Shown: positions 22,491-37,002, counted from the first letter of the stretch. The stretch is DNA of 64,000 nt from Silene latifolia (GCF_048544455.1 NC_133537.1:15561541-15625540); one strand, 5' to 3'. A program made the numbers and translations. Notes: a model not told the origin generated them from the letters alone.

Positions 22491-22951
22491 ACCTCTTCTT
22501 ATTCAATTGTCCTTATTGGGGATTTGTTTGGATTTTTTAAGGGAAAGAGAGGATTAAGACAAGGGGATCCTATGTCTCCTCTGTTATTTACTATTTATAT
22601 GGAATATCTAAGTAGAATTGTAAAAGTAGCTCAGACTATTCCTGGTTTTAGATACCATTCCCTCTACAAGAATAACATGCTCTCCCACTTATACTTTGCT
22701 GATGATTTGTTGCTATTTTGCCATGGGAATATTGCTTCAGTTTCCATTCTTCTAAATGCTTTTGATGTGTTCTCTAAAGCATCTGGCTTGCAGATGAATC
22801 TGGGGAAATCTAATATGTATGTGAATGGGGTAGATCCCATTATGAATGAAGAAATTGTAACACTCACTCGCATGGTACTGGCCAAGCTACCTTTTAAATA
22901 TCTAGGGGTTCCAATTTCAGCAACGAAATTAGTTGTCTTGGATTGTGCTAT
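22491..22951 (+). pseudogene. L1-type LINE, piece 2 (reverse transcriptase catalytic part)
   Basis: Continues piece 1 with GFFKGKRGLRQGDPMSPLLF, then HLYFADDLLLF (the catalytic DD motif as FADD), SGLQMNLGKSNMYVNG and PFKYLGVPIS, the standard order in plant L1 reverse transcriptases. The frame is open in this piece. It ends at VLDCAI, where element A is inserted, and continues at 52203. Confidence 0.88.
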
Positions 22952-25573
22952 TGTAAATACCCAATATCTGCACCTTCCAAAAACCACCCGATGATGATCG
23001 GACTATAACATGTTTTTGATATGCATGCGTGGATTTGCTATACATGAGACGGTTTAATGCACTACTCGGATATGAAAAATGATTTTAAAAGTTCTCTAAC
23101 TTCATTTGCATTAAAATAACACTATTTAGAGTTGAAACCGCATTCGGACCCAAAACCGACTCAAAAACCCGCAACTCGAGTCAACCTGAGTCAAACCAAA
23201 TCTCGAATGTCAAAAATAATGCCATGAATGTCTTTATCATGTCATTTCCATTAAAATGACCCTAATTAGAGTCAAAACCGACACCGAGCCAAAAACCGAC
23301 TCGAAATTCAAATCCCGACTCACACGGGTCAAACCCGAGTCAAAGACACAAAATACCTACCCCAAATATCACCCAAAATCAAGCTTACACGGCTAAGCAA
23401 CCATCAAAGACCACAAATCACAACCAACAAAACATTGGTTAGAACAAATGGAAAATCCAAATTTGCGAAAAGAACAATACACCCATTTCTATCACAAGGT
23501 AGCTCGCACCTAAAGCAGGTGTCTGCTTAGCCTCTAAGCAAACTCAACCGACCTACCTCCCCATATTTCTCTATAAATACCACCCTTCACACATCATACT
23601 TTTTACGCGAGAGTCCGCCCCCTCCTTCTCCCTTAAACTTCTAGACCCGACTTCCTAAGTCACAAAATCGACACGTGTTTACGACCTACCGATCGTAAAC
23701 ACAAGCCTTACACATTTTGTTTGGTACCGTCGCCGTGCATTCGACCGACCCATTCGACCAACTGAACATTAATCAACATGTTTTTCAACAACATATTTTC
23801 AACTCATTTTCAAAACAAAATCCTTTTTTTAAGGCACTCTTTTAAACTTCTTTGATCACGAGTAGTCACAACGAGAAAATCGTCTCTAAAGTCGTCTACT
23901 TTGCAAACATCAATACACGTAAGTTTGAGGGTGTAAATATCTCATTTATTTCATGTCTTTACTGTTTTTATGAGTTTATAAGCTTGAACAATGCATAACA
24001 CGATTCAAATATAGGTTAGACGAGCCAAAACCGAGTTTTGGCCTGAGACATAAGCCCTTTGCTATGCAAAGAGCCTCGCGCCTCTTGTGGGTTCTCGGGT
24101 CAGACTCAAACGTGTTTGTTCTCGTCTTTCCTCTTTATTTCATTTCTTATTTGCAATCGGTTTTTACCATTTCAAATGTTTCAAATCGTTTTTATGACAA
24201 ACTTTTTAACCATAAATCATAATCACCCTTGGTTCTATATGCCATAACGGTTTAATCCGTGACTCGGTGATATTAATTGGTTAATTACATTTTAAAAGAA
24301 ATTCTTTTCTTTAATTTACCATTTTAATTCATTTTTATCATAAACATATCTTGACCATTACAAAAATCATCCTTGATTCCTTATACGATGACGGTTTATT
24401 CCGTGACTCGATGATATTATTGGTTAATTACAAATTAAAGTGTAGTTTAACCCCCTTTTATTTTATTTACCATTTCTCTCATTTATTTACATTTGTAAAT
24501 ATATTAGTCATAATTCATAATCATTCTTGGTTCTTTATACCATGTCGGTTTAATCCGAGTACGATGACAAGCTTGACTAATTACAAATAATTGAACTTAA
24601 CATAATTAATTCAAATCAAACATTTTCCTTTTACACATTTTACTATGCTTTTCAAACTTGCAAATCCGACCACGAATATTACTAACAAAATAGTAATTAT
24701 TCCGAGTCATGCAAATCATACTTGCAAATCATCAATCACAAAAAACGGTTTTAAACAACCTTTTTAACAACCAGGAGACGACCCCTTGGGTCGTCGTCTG
24801 ACTCGCGCCCCAAGAGGCCGTCTGTTCTCATATTTCAAAACCTGGGCAGAGCCCCTCCCCTCGCCAATAGGCTCGCGCCTTAATGGGGCTGCCTGGCATT
24901 ATTCTGTCTTGTTTTGGTACTTGTCTAGGACGATCCCGATTACGGTTTATCCGAATACATGACGGATCAGATTGACAAGTTTGCATTTTTATACTTTGTC
25001 ATTTGACACCCTTTTTCAAATAAACGGATCGTGTTAAGCATCATAACCCGAACTTGGTAAATGGATATTTAATTTCCGTTTTCACATGCAAATCAATCTA
25101 AATCCAACTTTGACACCAATTTCATGCTATGCGGATAAACAAACCGACTTAGCAAATTCTCACATGTTATGTTAAGCTTTTGGATGCGCATTCATGCATT
25201 TAAACCGTTTTATCAACTCTTGCACTTAAACAACCACGATCGATCAGTAGAGGGCGCTAACACGGGCGGGATTGGGTGTCCGATTAAAGGGCTTTCCAAT
25301 ACGTATCCTCACCCCTTACTCAGAACCTTTGGATAGTGGATGACCTTATCCAGGGCGTACGAGAGTCATTTTAGGCATAAAATGCTAAAAGGGGGACGAG
25401 TCCTTATCTTTAGTACCTATGTCAAGCCCTGCTTTGTGCTTTGTTTGACCGAGGTATAAAGTGGATTTCGAACGGGTTCCAAGCATCCCACAAATGCTTG
25501 GTGGCGACTCCGAACATCTCTGTATCGTTTCGAGACCTTTGCCGAGACGAAACCGACCGATCTAAAGCGATCC
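22952..25573 (+). mobile_element. Element A, left piece: probable solo LTR of Ogre/Tat-type Gypsy
   Basis: Starts TGTAAATACCCAATATCTGC directly after GCTAT (22947-22951); the right piece ends CACA at 52202 followed by GCTGT (52203-52207), a 5-bp duplication with one change. Together the two pieces are about 2.76 kb. Phrases such as GGTGGCGACTCCGAACATC and GCCGAGACGAAACCGACCGA are typical of Ogre/Tat-lineage LTRs as I know them. No coding region and no second copy of the start was found, so a solo LTR is the simplest reading. The element is cut at GATCC (25569-25573) by element B. Confidence 0.6.
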
Positions 25574-27133
25574 TGTAACACCCCCATTTATTTAGGAGTC
25601 TTTAGCTAGACATTTCCAAATAAATAGGACCGTTACCATCTCGGTTTCCCGAGGTAGTGAATAACAAAGACCAACTCACCAAAGTACTTTAAATTAAAAA
25701 CTTTATTGATTACATGTTTATTACAAATTAACCAACTAAAACTTAATATAAGATATTTACAACTCGCAGCGGAAAATAAATAAGTGATATAACTATATAT
25801 GTGATCTAGACTTCATCAAAGGTTCCAAGTTTGGCTCTCATCCCAATGCTCCCAAGTCAGCTAATCTTTGGTACCTGTCAAATCTGCTCCCCATAAAACG
25901 GTTCACCGCAGGTGTTCACGAATACACAGTCAACCACGAGGTTGAGTAGGAATAACCAACAACAAGTCAAAGTGAAATGATAAGATATATAATGCAAACA
26001 CAATCGTGCTCATCACCCGAAACACCCGTTCATCCCGCCAATCCTTGGCCCGGGGTATTCACCATTCCAACCGAAGTTGAAGTATTCACCATCCCAACCG
26101 AAGTTGAGGTATTCATCATCCCAACCGAAGTTGAGGTATTCACCATCCATTAATCCATCCAATTTCACAATACTTTTATAAATTCCACAAACCAACAAAG
26201 ACAAGACGAGTTGAGTAGTTATCCTACCTTTTCGCAAATCTTTGAGTCACGCGAGTCACACAAGCAATCAAAATTGATTCTTTACCAATTCATAACCTAC
26301 ATAAAACAATTATGTACAATTACTTTATAATCAATAATCAACCAACTAATCATGCACTTATCCTATGCCCATCACGTCCTAATCCTTTTGACAACTTCAA
26401 AGCTAAATCTCTAATTCTACCGTTTTACAGCACTGTTCAGTCTCGCTATAAAATTCATAATTAATTCATCAAAAATAAAAACGATGCAAGACCAGTGAGG
26501 TTGGAACCCTAAGACACATATCTATAATTCTTGTGAAATAGAATTTCTTCAAATTCCAGACTTATCAGGGTTTTCTTGAAGGAATCATAAATACTGACGA
26601 ATTCCGTCATATAAAAGTATTGACCTCTAAAATAAGTTTAACAAATCCTTTTCAAGTGAAACAAAAGCCTAACATCATCTAGACTCTCCAAATTTAATGT
26701 TTGCAAAAGACACAACTCAATTTCAATTTATAAGTTAGGTTTGCAAAATAAACTTTAGACCACTAGTGCATTCGCGGATTCTCAGTCGACATGTTCATAA
26801 CGAATTTATTCTGGAAAATCTACACACGTTCAATTGCTACGGAATTTTATAGGCATCAACAAGACTTGAAAATAACCTAAGTCTATTCTTTACGTTTTTG
26901 AAGACAACGACTTTAAGATAGTCTGGTAGTTCGTTTAAGACAACTTACAGATTTATTGAATTGCTGTAACTTTATTCTAAACATTGAAAGATTAAAGATG
27001 AACTTACAAAATAAAAGATGATGAACTTCTCTTCTTTTTTCCCCTTTTAATTCTCTCCTTCTCTCTCTCTTTTATGTGATACTATGAGTTTTTATGTGGA
27101 ATAAGGATTTATGGTTAGGTTAGCCTTGCTTAT
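25574..27133 (-). repeat. Element B, left LTR, outer part (element 3' LTR)
   Basis: Matches 50073 onward in the right LTR base for base over most of its length, beginning TGTAACACCCCCATTT. Cut at CTTAT (27129-27133) by element C; the remainder is at 47902-48312. Confidence 0.9.
26057..26137. repeat. 27-bp minisatellite in B left LTR, 3 units
   Basis: Three tandem units of ATTCACCATCCCAACCGAAG plus TTGAGGT with small changes. The right LTR has four units (50553-50660), so unit number changed after insertion or in the parent. Confidence 0.9.
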
Positions 27134-28949
27134 TGTTAGCACATTAATTCACGTGTTTTATCTACCTTCTAGACTCTTGTTAGTCCCAATTTTGAGTGCT
27201 TAAATTGCCAAAAAGCTCAACTTTCGGCCACTTTTGCAAATCTTGTTCTCTGTTCTCTTTTTGGCTATTTTCCCGGTTTGTCATGTGCATATTTCGAGTG
27301 AATGGTACTCCTCTTGGTGCTTTCTTTATGTAGGTACCTTGGTGGACCAAGTTTTGGACAAGGGAAAAGAAGAACGAAGCGATTTGGAAGTCAGACATAA
27401 AGTTTATAAGTTAGGAACCTTAGTTAGATTGTAAGATATGGTTCTTAAGATCAGGGATGTACCTCATCTTCCCAGAACGTACCTCATCCGGCTGATTTGG
27501 ACCTATTCTTTGGTACTATTGAAGAAGATGTGGAGCGTAAGACAAGGGATGCACCTCATCTGCCCATAACGTACCTTATCTTACTGAGTTTTGTACCAAC
27601 TTTTGATGTATAAGAAGAAGATGAGGAGCTTAAGATGAGGTACGTACCTCATGTTACTCGTTTCCCCCCCTCATCTCTCTTCCTTTTTGGGCTGAAATTT
27701 GTAATGGACTATTATGAGGTCATATAAATACCCAAATCCATATCTTAAAACCCTAAGCTTCATTTTTATGCAAAGTAGAGAGAGAAACACAAGAAATTTC
27801 CTTTGTATTTTGGAGATCAAATCTTCATCCATTCTTCATATAATTCAAGTTCAAGTTTCTTATTCAATTTTCTTCTTCCTTGTTCATTCACCTTTAATTG
27901 TTGGTATTTTCTCTTTTCTTTATCTTTCTTAGTTACTTGTTTGCTTTTTATTTATTTCTTAGTTTGAATTTTTACATTTCTTGTAGTTAAAGTTACAACC
28001 TTTAAGCTTAATTTCATCTCAATTATAATTTAATTAGTTAATTATCATTATCTTAGTTATTAATTGCATGATAAATAGTAGAAATCGATTTTATAATATG
28101 TCAATTGCTAAAGTGTCAATCTTTATCATTTGTCTTAGTTTAATTAGCATGATTAGTGAGTAGTAACCCTTCTAGGGTCCGATTAAGCCTAAATGATGAG
28201 TTTATTTTGGTGATTAGTCGCTTTTGACAAGTTGTGGTGTTATGGGTAATCGATTTTGGTTGGGTGATTTGAATTGACCCTTTGTTTTACCCTTGTCCAA
28301 CCTTTTGAGGCTATCAATGGAAGTTGGGCCGATTTTGGGCTACCTAGGCTATCAATGGGAGTTGGGCTTATGGTAGTGGGTACCGGTATACTTCGGAAAT
28401 CGACTCTAGGTGGGTTATTCACGGGAGTGAGACCCATTTAAAGAGACTTAACCAATTGACTAAGGAATGCCATCCATGGGAGTGGGGAAGGACTTAGTTG
28501 GGACTTATTGTTGACCTTAATTCCTTGGGCTCGGCCTTGGTCATCCATGGAAGTGGGACCTTTACCCAACTCAAGAGACTACCTACACTCGGGAGGGTTG
28601 GGTGGTTAGTTTAGCTGGCATTATCCCTCTTGACCCCATGAACCCATTACTTGTTGATTGACTAATTGCCACTATGACGCATTGCTAAGGGCTTGATCGG
28701 ATCCTAGGCCTTCCTTAACCTTGATTACATCTTTTACAATCTCACTTGCTCAATTTCCATAATTAGTTCATTAGCACTTTATTTTGACTAGTTTAGTTGT
28801 TTAGTTAAAATATCAAACTCTAATTTCTATCGACTTAGCTAAACAAGAGACTAAAAGCAATTAGTAATCTTCCTAGCTCCTCGTGGGATCGACCCTCAAT
28901 TTTGCGCGACGACAACCGTGCACTTGCGAGGTTTAATTTGAAACCATCA
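27134..28949 (+). repeat. Element C 5' LTR
   Basis: 1816 bp, TG...CA ends, paired with 46116-47901 (1786 bp). Two sets of GTACCTCATC-type phrases lie near 27470-27600. The end has CTCGTGGGATCGACCCTCAA, a common plant LTR ending. Confidence 0.93.
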
Positions 28950-28955
28950 AGTTTT

Positions 28956-28973
28956 TGGCGCCGTTGCCGGGGA
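28956..28973 (+). other. Element C primer-binding site (tRNA-Asp)
   Basis: TGGCGCCGTTGCCGGGGA, six bases after the LTR, is the complement of the 3' end of plant tRNA-Asp as I know it; this primer is used by Athila elements. Confidence 0.85.
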
Positions 28974-29044
28974 GTTCGGCTAGATATTAATTGTTTTCGT
29001 TCTATTTTAGACTAAGTCTTTTGTGTTACTAATCCTTCTCTTGA

Positions 29045-30800
29045 GTGTGTAGGACTTTTTGCATGAGTAGGAGAACTCGAAGAGGTCAACCAATTGATCC
29101 GATTGACCACGAGATTGAAGCTACCGCAAGAAGACTAAATTCACTCCGTAGAAGAGAGCTTATAGAAACACCAACTTCCCAAGTAAATTTAGTAGTTGAA
29201 GACTTTCAAGAAGAACCAAGTACCTTTGAAACTTTTGAGAATCCCTTTGCAACTCCGGGAGAAGAAGTGACAATGGTCGCGGTTCCTATGCGAGATAACT
29301 TGGCTCCGAAAAAGGTGGTGAATCCGAGTTTAGTCAAGCCACCTATTCAAGCCAACAACTTTGATGTGAAAGCCACCTTGCTACAACTTGTCCAAGGGAA
29401 TCAATTCGGAGGGGGAGCCACCGAAAACCCCAACGAACATCTCAATGAGTTCTTGGATAGTTGTGACATGTTCAAGGCCAACGGAGTGTCGGAGGATGCC
29501 GTACGCCTTAGGCTTTTCCCTTACTCCTTGAGGGGAAGTGCCAAGGAGTGGCTTAAAAGTTGTGAACCCGACTCTGTTCGGACTTGGGATGATGTCTCTA
29601 AGGCTTTCCTAAACAAGTATTTCCCACCACAACGAACCGCAAGAATCAAGAGTGAGCTCCAAGGCTTCACCCAACAAGAAGATGAGACCCTTTACGAAGC
29701 ATGGGAGAGGTACAAGGGCCTCCAAAGGCTATGTCCTCACCATGGGATTGGGGATGATGAGCTAATCAAAAACTTCTATGAAGGGTTGAACAATGAAATG
29801 AAGATGAACCTTGATTCCGGCTCGGGAAAGGGAGCATTGGATAAGATAGATCACAAGACGGACAAAGAGCTTATTGAAGAGATGGCTTCTCGTACCTTTG
29901 ATTGGAACAATGATAGGCACAAGAGGAAAGGAAAGTCAACGGTTGAATCGGCCAATAATGTTGAAGTTAAAGGGTTGATTGAAGAGCTTAAGCAACAAGT
30001 TTCCTTGATGAGTTCAAGCAACACATCTAGAAATTCTTCTATGAGGAACCAAGTTTATAGTTGTGAGATTTGTGGAGACCAAGGACACCCACCCAATGAG
30101 TTCCTTTGATGGTAGGGGAGGGCAATCCCATGGAGTAAGTGAACGGGATATGGGAGTCTAGTCCGGCCAAGCAAGCATTTAACAACAACCAATATCATCC
30201 CGGAATGAGAGCCCACCCAAACTTCTCCTATGGTTCACAAAATGTCCAAAACCCCACCTTCCAACAAAAACCACAATTCACACAAAACTTTCAAGCTCAA
30301 AAACCAAACACAACATTCAACCAAGGTCCACCGGGTTTCCAAGGAAGAACCTTCCAACCGAGACAACAATTTCAACCACTCAATCCACCAAGCAACCCAC
30401 CTTTCCAACAAAACTCCCAACCCTTCCAATAATCCACCCAACCAAAGTCAAACATGGAACTCATGATGGAACAATTGATGACATCCCAAAACCAATTCAT
30501 CAACCATTCCACTCAAAAACAAGAAGAGACAACCTCATCCATAAACCAACTTAGAACCCAAATGCAAGCTTCTCAACGGATGACAGACAATCAAATCTCC
30601 CAATTGGCTTCCCAAGTGAGCCAACTACAAGCCTCTCATGGAAAATTTCTGGGTAAAACCGAGGAGAATCCGAAAACCGTGAATGCTATCCACTTAAGGA
30701 GTGGTAGAGAGTTGGAAGAACGGGCATTTGTCAAGAAGAGGAAGAGTAGTAGACTGGGTGATGTGGTTGAACCTCAAATTGTGGTTGAGCCCCCTAAGGG
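29045..30800 (+). mobile_element. Element C gag region
   Basis: Starts near a MSRRTRRGQPIDPIDHEIEA segment typical of Athila gag. The capsid-like part contains LNEFLDSCDMFKANGVSEDA and LRGSAKEWLKSCEPDSVRTW. A CEICGDQGH zinc-knuckle-like segment and a Gln/Asn/Pro-rich stretch follow. It is a fossil gene with a broken frame. Confidence 0.85.
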
Positions 30801-30831
30801 AGTTTAATAAAAAGGGGTTGAAGATGAACTT

Positions 30832-33800
30832 GTGGAGATTGTTGTGGAGACTCCAAAGGTGATTGATGAACCAACAAAGGTGGTTGAAGAGCCAAAACAA
30901 CAAGTTGTGAGAACTTATGTGCCACCAATTCCTTTCCCACAAAGGTTGGCAAAGGCAAAACTTGAACAAAAATATGGAAAGTTCATGGACATGATGAAGG
31001 ATATCAACATTACCATGCCTTTCATTGATGCCGTCAAGGAGATACCAAGCTATGGAAAGTTCTTGAAGGAGCTAATCTCAAACAAAAACTCCTTGAGCCC
31101 GACAACAATGGTGAACTTATCCAAGGAGTGTAGTGCAATTCTTATGAATGAGGCTCCTCAAAAGCTTGAAGACCCGGGGAGTTTTTCCATACCTTGCAAA
31201 ATTGGGACCGTGAATATTGAGAGGGCCTTGTGTGATTTGGGGGCAAGCATTAGCCTTATGCCCCTCAAAATTTTCAAGAAGTTGAAGGGTTATGAACTTT
31301 CACCAACAAGGGTTTCTCTCCAACTCGCGAATATGTCGGTAAGATACCCAATCGGTCTTGTGGAGGATGTCCCACTCAAAGTGGGTAAACTTGCATTCCC
31401 TTGTGACTTCTATGTAATGGACATCCCCGAGGACTCAAATATTCCCATCATATTGGGGCGCCCTTGCCTTGCTACGGGGGTGCCATGATTGATGTAAAGA
31501 ATGGGAAGCTTTCTCTTCAAGTGGGCGAAGAAAAGGTAGAATTCTCCTTGCACAAGGCTATGAAGGAGCCTTCCGAAGAAAAGTCTTGTTACATGATTGA
31601 CATGGTAGAGGAATGGGTTGATATGAAGAAATTTGATGAAGATAAGGGTTTGCAAGGATTCCTTGAGGGCAAGGTAAAAGATTGCAATGAGCACCGGGAG
31701 TATGCTTTAGCCATGGAAGAAACAATTGAAGAAGACCCGGACAAAGAATTTGAGAGCTTGAGAGGAGATGGTAAAAAGGAGGAGAGATCTACGCCTCCTC
31801 AAGTGGAGTTGAAACCTCTTCCCTCTACTCTTAAACATGCTTTCCTTGGCCCTAATGACACTTACCCTATTATTGTCAATAGTGCACTCAATGACACCGA
31901 ACTTCAAAAGTTACTTGATGTTGTGAGAAAATATAAGGATGTCATTGGGTACTCAATTGATGATATCAAGGGGATTAGCCCTTCTTTTTGCACTCACCGC
32001 ATTCACTTGGAGGATGAGGGTGCATCTTCCATTGAGCCTCAACGCCGCCTTAACCCCGCAATGAAAGAAGTGGTTAGGAAGGAGGTGTTGAAGCTTTATG
32101 ATGCAAGTATAATTTACCCTATCTCCGATAGTGCATGGGTGAGCCCGGTACATGTTGTGCCAAAGAAGGGCGGGGTCACGGTAGTCACCAATGACAAGGA
32201 TGAACTAATTCCAACAAGAATCACAACCGGGTGGAGAATGTGTATAGACTATAGATGCCTCAACAACGCGACTAGGAAAGACCATTTCCCCCTCCCTTTC
32301 CTTGACCAAATGTTGGAAAGACTTGCCCAACACTCTCACTTTTGCTACCTTGATGGGTTTTCGGGGTTTTTCCAAATCCCGATTCACCCTAATGACCAAG
32401 AAAAGACCACCTTCACGTGCCCGTTTGGCACCTTTGCTTATAGGCGCATGCCCTTTGGGCTATGCAATGCGCCGACCACATTTCAAATATGCATGCTAGC
32501 TATATTTTCCGAATATGTTGAGGATATAATAGAGGTGTTTATGGACGATTTCTCCGTCGTAGGCACCTCATTTGATGGATGTCTAGCTAATTTGAGTAAG
32601 ATCTTGAAAAGGTGTCAAGAAACCGGTTTAGTCTTGAATTGGGAGAAATGTCACTTTATGGTGACATCCGGGGTTGTTTTGGGTCATGTTGTGTCAAGTA
32701 AAGGCTTGAAAGTTGATCAAGCCAAGATTGAAGTGATTAAAACTTTACCCCCTCCCACTAATGTCGAAGGAGTTAGAAGTTTTCTTGGGCATGCCGGCTT
32801 TTACCGGAGATTTATCAAGGATTTTTCTTTGATTTCTCGACCTTTAACATTGTTACTTGGCAAAGATGCGCCCTTTGAGTTTACTAATGAATGCTTGAAT
32901 GCTTTTAATAGGTTGAAAGAATCTCTCATCACCGCTCCAATTATGCAACCTCCCACTTGGGGAGAACCTTTTGAGTTGATGTGCGATGCTAGTGATGTAG
33001 CGGTGGGAGCGGTGCTTGGACAAAGGAGGAATGGCAAACTTCATGCCATATATTATGCAAGCAAAACCTTGGATGAAGCTCAAGCACACTACACCACCAC
33101 CGAAAAGGAGCTTTTGGCGGTCATATATGCCATGAACAAGTTCCGTTCCTACTTGGTGGGCTCTAAGGTAATTGTAAACACCGATCATACGGCGTTGAGG
33201 CACTTGCTAATCAAGAAGGAATCGAAACCACGCTTGATCCGGTGGATACTTTTGCTCCAAGAGTTTGATATTGAAATTAGAGACAAGAAGGTTGTGGAGA
33301 ACGTAGTAGCCGGCCATCTCTCTCGGCTATTCCATGAAAAGGTTAAGGATGGACTACCAATTGATGACTCCTTGCCGGATGATCAATTGTTTGCGCTTGC
33401 TCTAATGGATGTCCCTTGGTACGCGGATTATGTCAACTACTTGGTATCAGGCGTCATCCCACATGACTATGACTCCCATAAGAAGAAGAAGTTCTTCCAT
33501 GATGTTAAACAATACTTTTGGGATGAATCCTACCTTTATAAGTCATGTGGGGATGGAATGATAAGGAGGTGTGTTCCCAATGAAGAATGAATTCTATAAT
33601 GTCTCATTGCCATGATATGCCTTGTGGAGGGCATGCTAGTGATAGGAAGACCGCGACTAAAGTGTCGCAATGCGGTTTCTTTTGGCCCTCCTTGTTCAAT
33701 GATGCTACTCTTTATGTGAAGGGGTGTGATAGATGTCAAAGGATGGGAAAGATCTCTAAGAGAAATGAAATGCCCATGAACTATGTTCTTGAAGTAGAAA

Positions 33801-34702
33801 TCTTTGATGTTTGGGGAATTGACTATCAAGGCCCATATCCATCCTCTTTCGGGTATGAGTACATATTGGTAGCGGTAGATTACGTGAGTAAGTGGATAGA
33901 GGCAATTCCTACGAAGACATGTGATGCCAAGTCGGTTGGTAAATTCTTGAAAACGGTAATTTTCCCACGCTTTGGAGTACCAAGGGTGTTCATAAGTGAT
34001 AGAGGTTCACATTTCTATGAGAAGACTTTCGAGGCTATGCTTAAGAAATACGGGGTTCAACACCGGCGAAGTCTCGTCTACCACCCCCAAACTAATGGGC
34101 AAGCCGAGATCTCTAACCGGGAAATTAAGACCATACTTGAGAAAACCGTAGCTCGGTCACGAAAGGATTGGTCAACAAAGCTTGATGATGCTCTTTGGAC
34201 ATACCGCACCGCCTACAAAACTCCTATAGGTACTTCACCTTTTAGGTTGGTGTATGGTAAGCCGTGTCACCTCCCCGTTGAGTTGGAAGATCGTGCCTTT
34301 TGGGTCGTGAAGCATTTGAATTATGATTTAAAGGCGGCGGGTGAGAAGAGGCTTCTTAACTTGAATGAATTGGAAGAATTCCGCCTCAATTCTTATGAAA
34401 GCTCAAGGATTTATAAAGAGAAATCCAAGAAATGGCATGACAAGAACATTGTGAGAAGAGAGTTCAATAAAGGCGACCTAGTGTTGCTTTTCAACTCTAG
34501 ATTGACATTCTTTCCGGGCAAGCTTAGGTCGAGATGGTCGGGACCATTTAAGGTGGTTAAATCATTTCCTTATGGGTCCGTGGAAATATCTAGTGATGAC
34601 GGGAGGATATTTAAAGTGAACGGTCAACGACTCAAGCATTACATAGTTGGGCAACCCATCGAAGCGGCCGTTGTCATTGACCTTGTTCCAATTCAAGCTT
34701 GA
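30832..34702 (+). mobile_element. Element C pol region (protease, RT, RNase H, integrase)
   Basis: Protease near 31200-31480 ([19 protein letters not shown]). Reverse transcriptase near 32000-32650 ([26 protein letters not shown], catalytic FMDD). RNase H near 32960-33330 ([24 protein letters not shown]). Integrase near 33600-34300 (zinc-finger part CDRCQRMG, then [35 protein letters not shown]). The order PR-RT-RH-INT is that of Ty3/Gypsy. It is nearly whole with a small number of breaks. Confidence 0.92.
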
Positions 34703-35890
34703 TGTCCCTCTTGTCTAAGTCGAGCCTACGACATTAAACAAGGGCGCTACTTGGGAGGCAACCCAAGCAAAATGTGTACATATTCCTTACTTTTTAAATA
34801 CCGTCATTTAATTCATGCTTTAATTTAATTATGCTTTAGTTTAATTGTTGAGTATTAATTTAGTTTAGTTTAAATTTAGTTATTTGAGTCTAGTTAGTTA
34901 GTTTAATTAGTATAGTCAATTTAATTTAATGAATTTGATACGGTGTTGGGAGTTTGTTTATTGTGTGGTAGGTTCATTAGGTGGACAACGAGCTTGAAAT
35001 TTCGTAAAAATCGAGTTTCGGAATCAAGCTTCAAGAAATATGAAGAAGGAAGGACAAGGGAGATAAGGACAAGACGAGGTACATCCCTCATCTCGTCACA
35101 CCGCCCCTCATCGGCCTGCCCGAACACGAAAAAAAAAAACACACAACCGGGAGGCCAAACAAGGAGACCAGACGAGGTACACCCTTCATCCCTTCCACCT
35201 TGCTCCCTCATCTTATCCCCCAATTCTTTACATTTCACCCAAACAACACCCAGCCGCAGCAACCACAACAACATAAACCCTACCATTCATTTTCCCTTAC
35301 TCCTTTTTCTTCTTCCTTCAACCTCCACCATTAAAACACACTCAAAACTCCATTGCTCCATCAAATCTCAATCAAATTGCCTTAAATTACCATTAAACTC
35401 TCCTTCAATTCTCGATCTGGCATCTCCACCTAATTAGAAATCACAAGTATCACTTTCATTTGGGTGAGATTTTTCGAAAAGTGACAAGATTCGACCTTTA
35501 AAACTTCGAATTTCGTGGGTCAGTGTTGAAGAGCGATTCCAAGACGTTTTTGGACGGATTCAGATTGGTAAATTCTGGAATTTTCGAGACCTTTATCCAA
35601 TTACATAACCCATGACTCTTATTGCACTTTTCTGGAATTATTCTCGAGAAATTGGACAAATTTCGCCTCTTTTTGGTCCATTTCAATTCGGGTTTGTGTT
35701 GAAGAGAGTCTCCAATATGGGTTTCTTCCTGGTTTCAAGTTGATTTTGACGAAAGATCGAGTCTTTTGTCTGTGAGGCCTGGTTTTGCTTGCTTTGAAGC
35801 TGGTTTCGAGTGAACTCGAGATATTTTGAGGAAGGGGAACTCGTTCAAGCTTTCGGGAAAGGCCAAAGACGGTTTCTTTAGGCACGGACA
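34703..35890 (+). other. Element C spacer after pol
   Basis: Non-coding stretch between integrase and the third ORF, beginning with the GCCTACGACATTAAACAAGG-type leader often seen here in Athila elements (GGCGCTACTTGGGAGGCAAC). No gene is recognised. Confidence 0.5.
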
Positions 35891-36338
35891 ATGCCTCGTA
35901 AGAAGTACCCTCCAACTGCTCCAGTGGAAGGTATAACTCCTTCACCCCTTTTATATGAATTTATTTATACTCCTTATACCAACTTTAAATTTGTCGACGA
36001 AGAGTTGTGTGTCGGATTTAATGATGAAAAAGTGTTTAATTGCTATCTTGAGATGAAAAAAAGGGAACTTGAACAATCCCGCTGACCCGACCCTTCCACC
36101 TACAAGGACATGAGAATTGAAAATGAGCTACTTGAGCTTGCTAGGAGAATAGGAATTGAGTCGATTTTTACAACCTACATTAAGACTTCTAAGACTCTTA
36201 CCTTTGAATTTCTTGCTTCTTTTGACATTGACCAAACCGAAACACCTAGATGGGTATCGTTTCAATTGTTGGGAAATTTTCACAAGGTAACAATGGCGGA
36301 CTTTGGTGCAATGTTAGGCCTTACCCATGTCCCGGGGA

Positions 36339-36998
36339 TGATGCAAATATTGAGCCACAAGAAGAGCTGACCATCGATACCAGTGACAAAGTCGTGAATG
36401 TAATGGAGATAATCAAAGGAGAGTCAAAGGGTGTTGTCCTAATCAATTGACTATTCAATTAAGTCAATTAAGAAGGCAAATTAAGATAGCTCATTAAGCC
36501 TATTTTGGCCATTACTTGTTGTTTGAATAAGGTCAATTAGTTTTGTTTTTATTAGCTTTAAATTCTCGTTTTAATTAGCTATGAATTCTATTTTAATTGC
36601 TAAATTGGCATCCTATGTAAGCTAATATTAGCATCCTAAACGGCTATATAAGCCATGTATTGTCAAAGGATTTAATCATCAATCAAGTTAAGAATTTCAA
36701 ACAAAACCATTGTTTTTATTTGAGTATTTTTAAGTAAAACATAGAAGTTGTGTCTACAATTTCGAAAGGTTGTTCTCAAGCGTCGTCTTGTGAAAATCCC
36801 GATTAACTCTATCGGTGTAGAGCGTTAATCTCTTTGTTAGACTATCGGTGTAGTTTAACATTGTCTATCCTCTCGTTCTTGCATTAAAACAGTACCAAAC
36901 ACACAAAGAATTTAACCGAAATCGATTGTACCTAGTACATTCGATATTGGTCGCTTGCTTCCGCTACAAATACGTTTTATACACCATAATTCGTATCA
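36339..36998 (+). repeat. Element D 5' LTR
   Basis: 660 bp with TG...CA ends; paired with 41348-42007 at about 98% identity. It contains a region-wide repeated phrase TATCGGTGTAGAGCGTTAAT / ACTATCGGTGTAGTTTAAC. Confidence 0.95.
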
Positions 36999-37002
36999 TT
37001 AG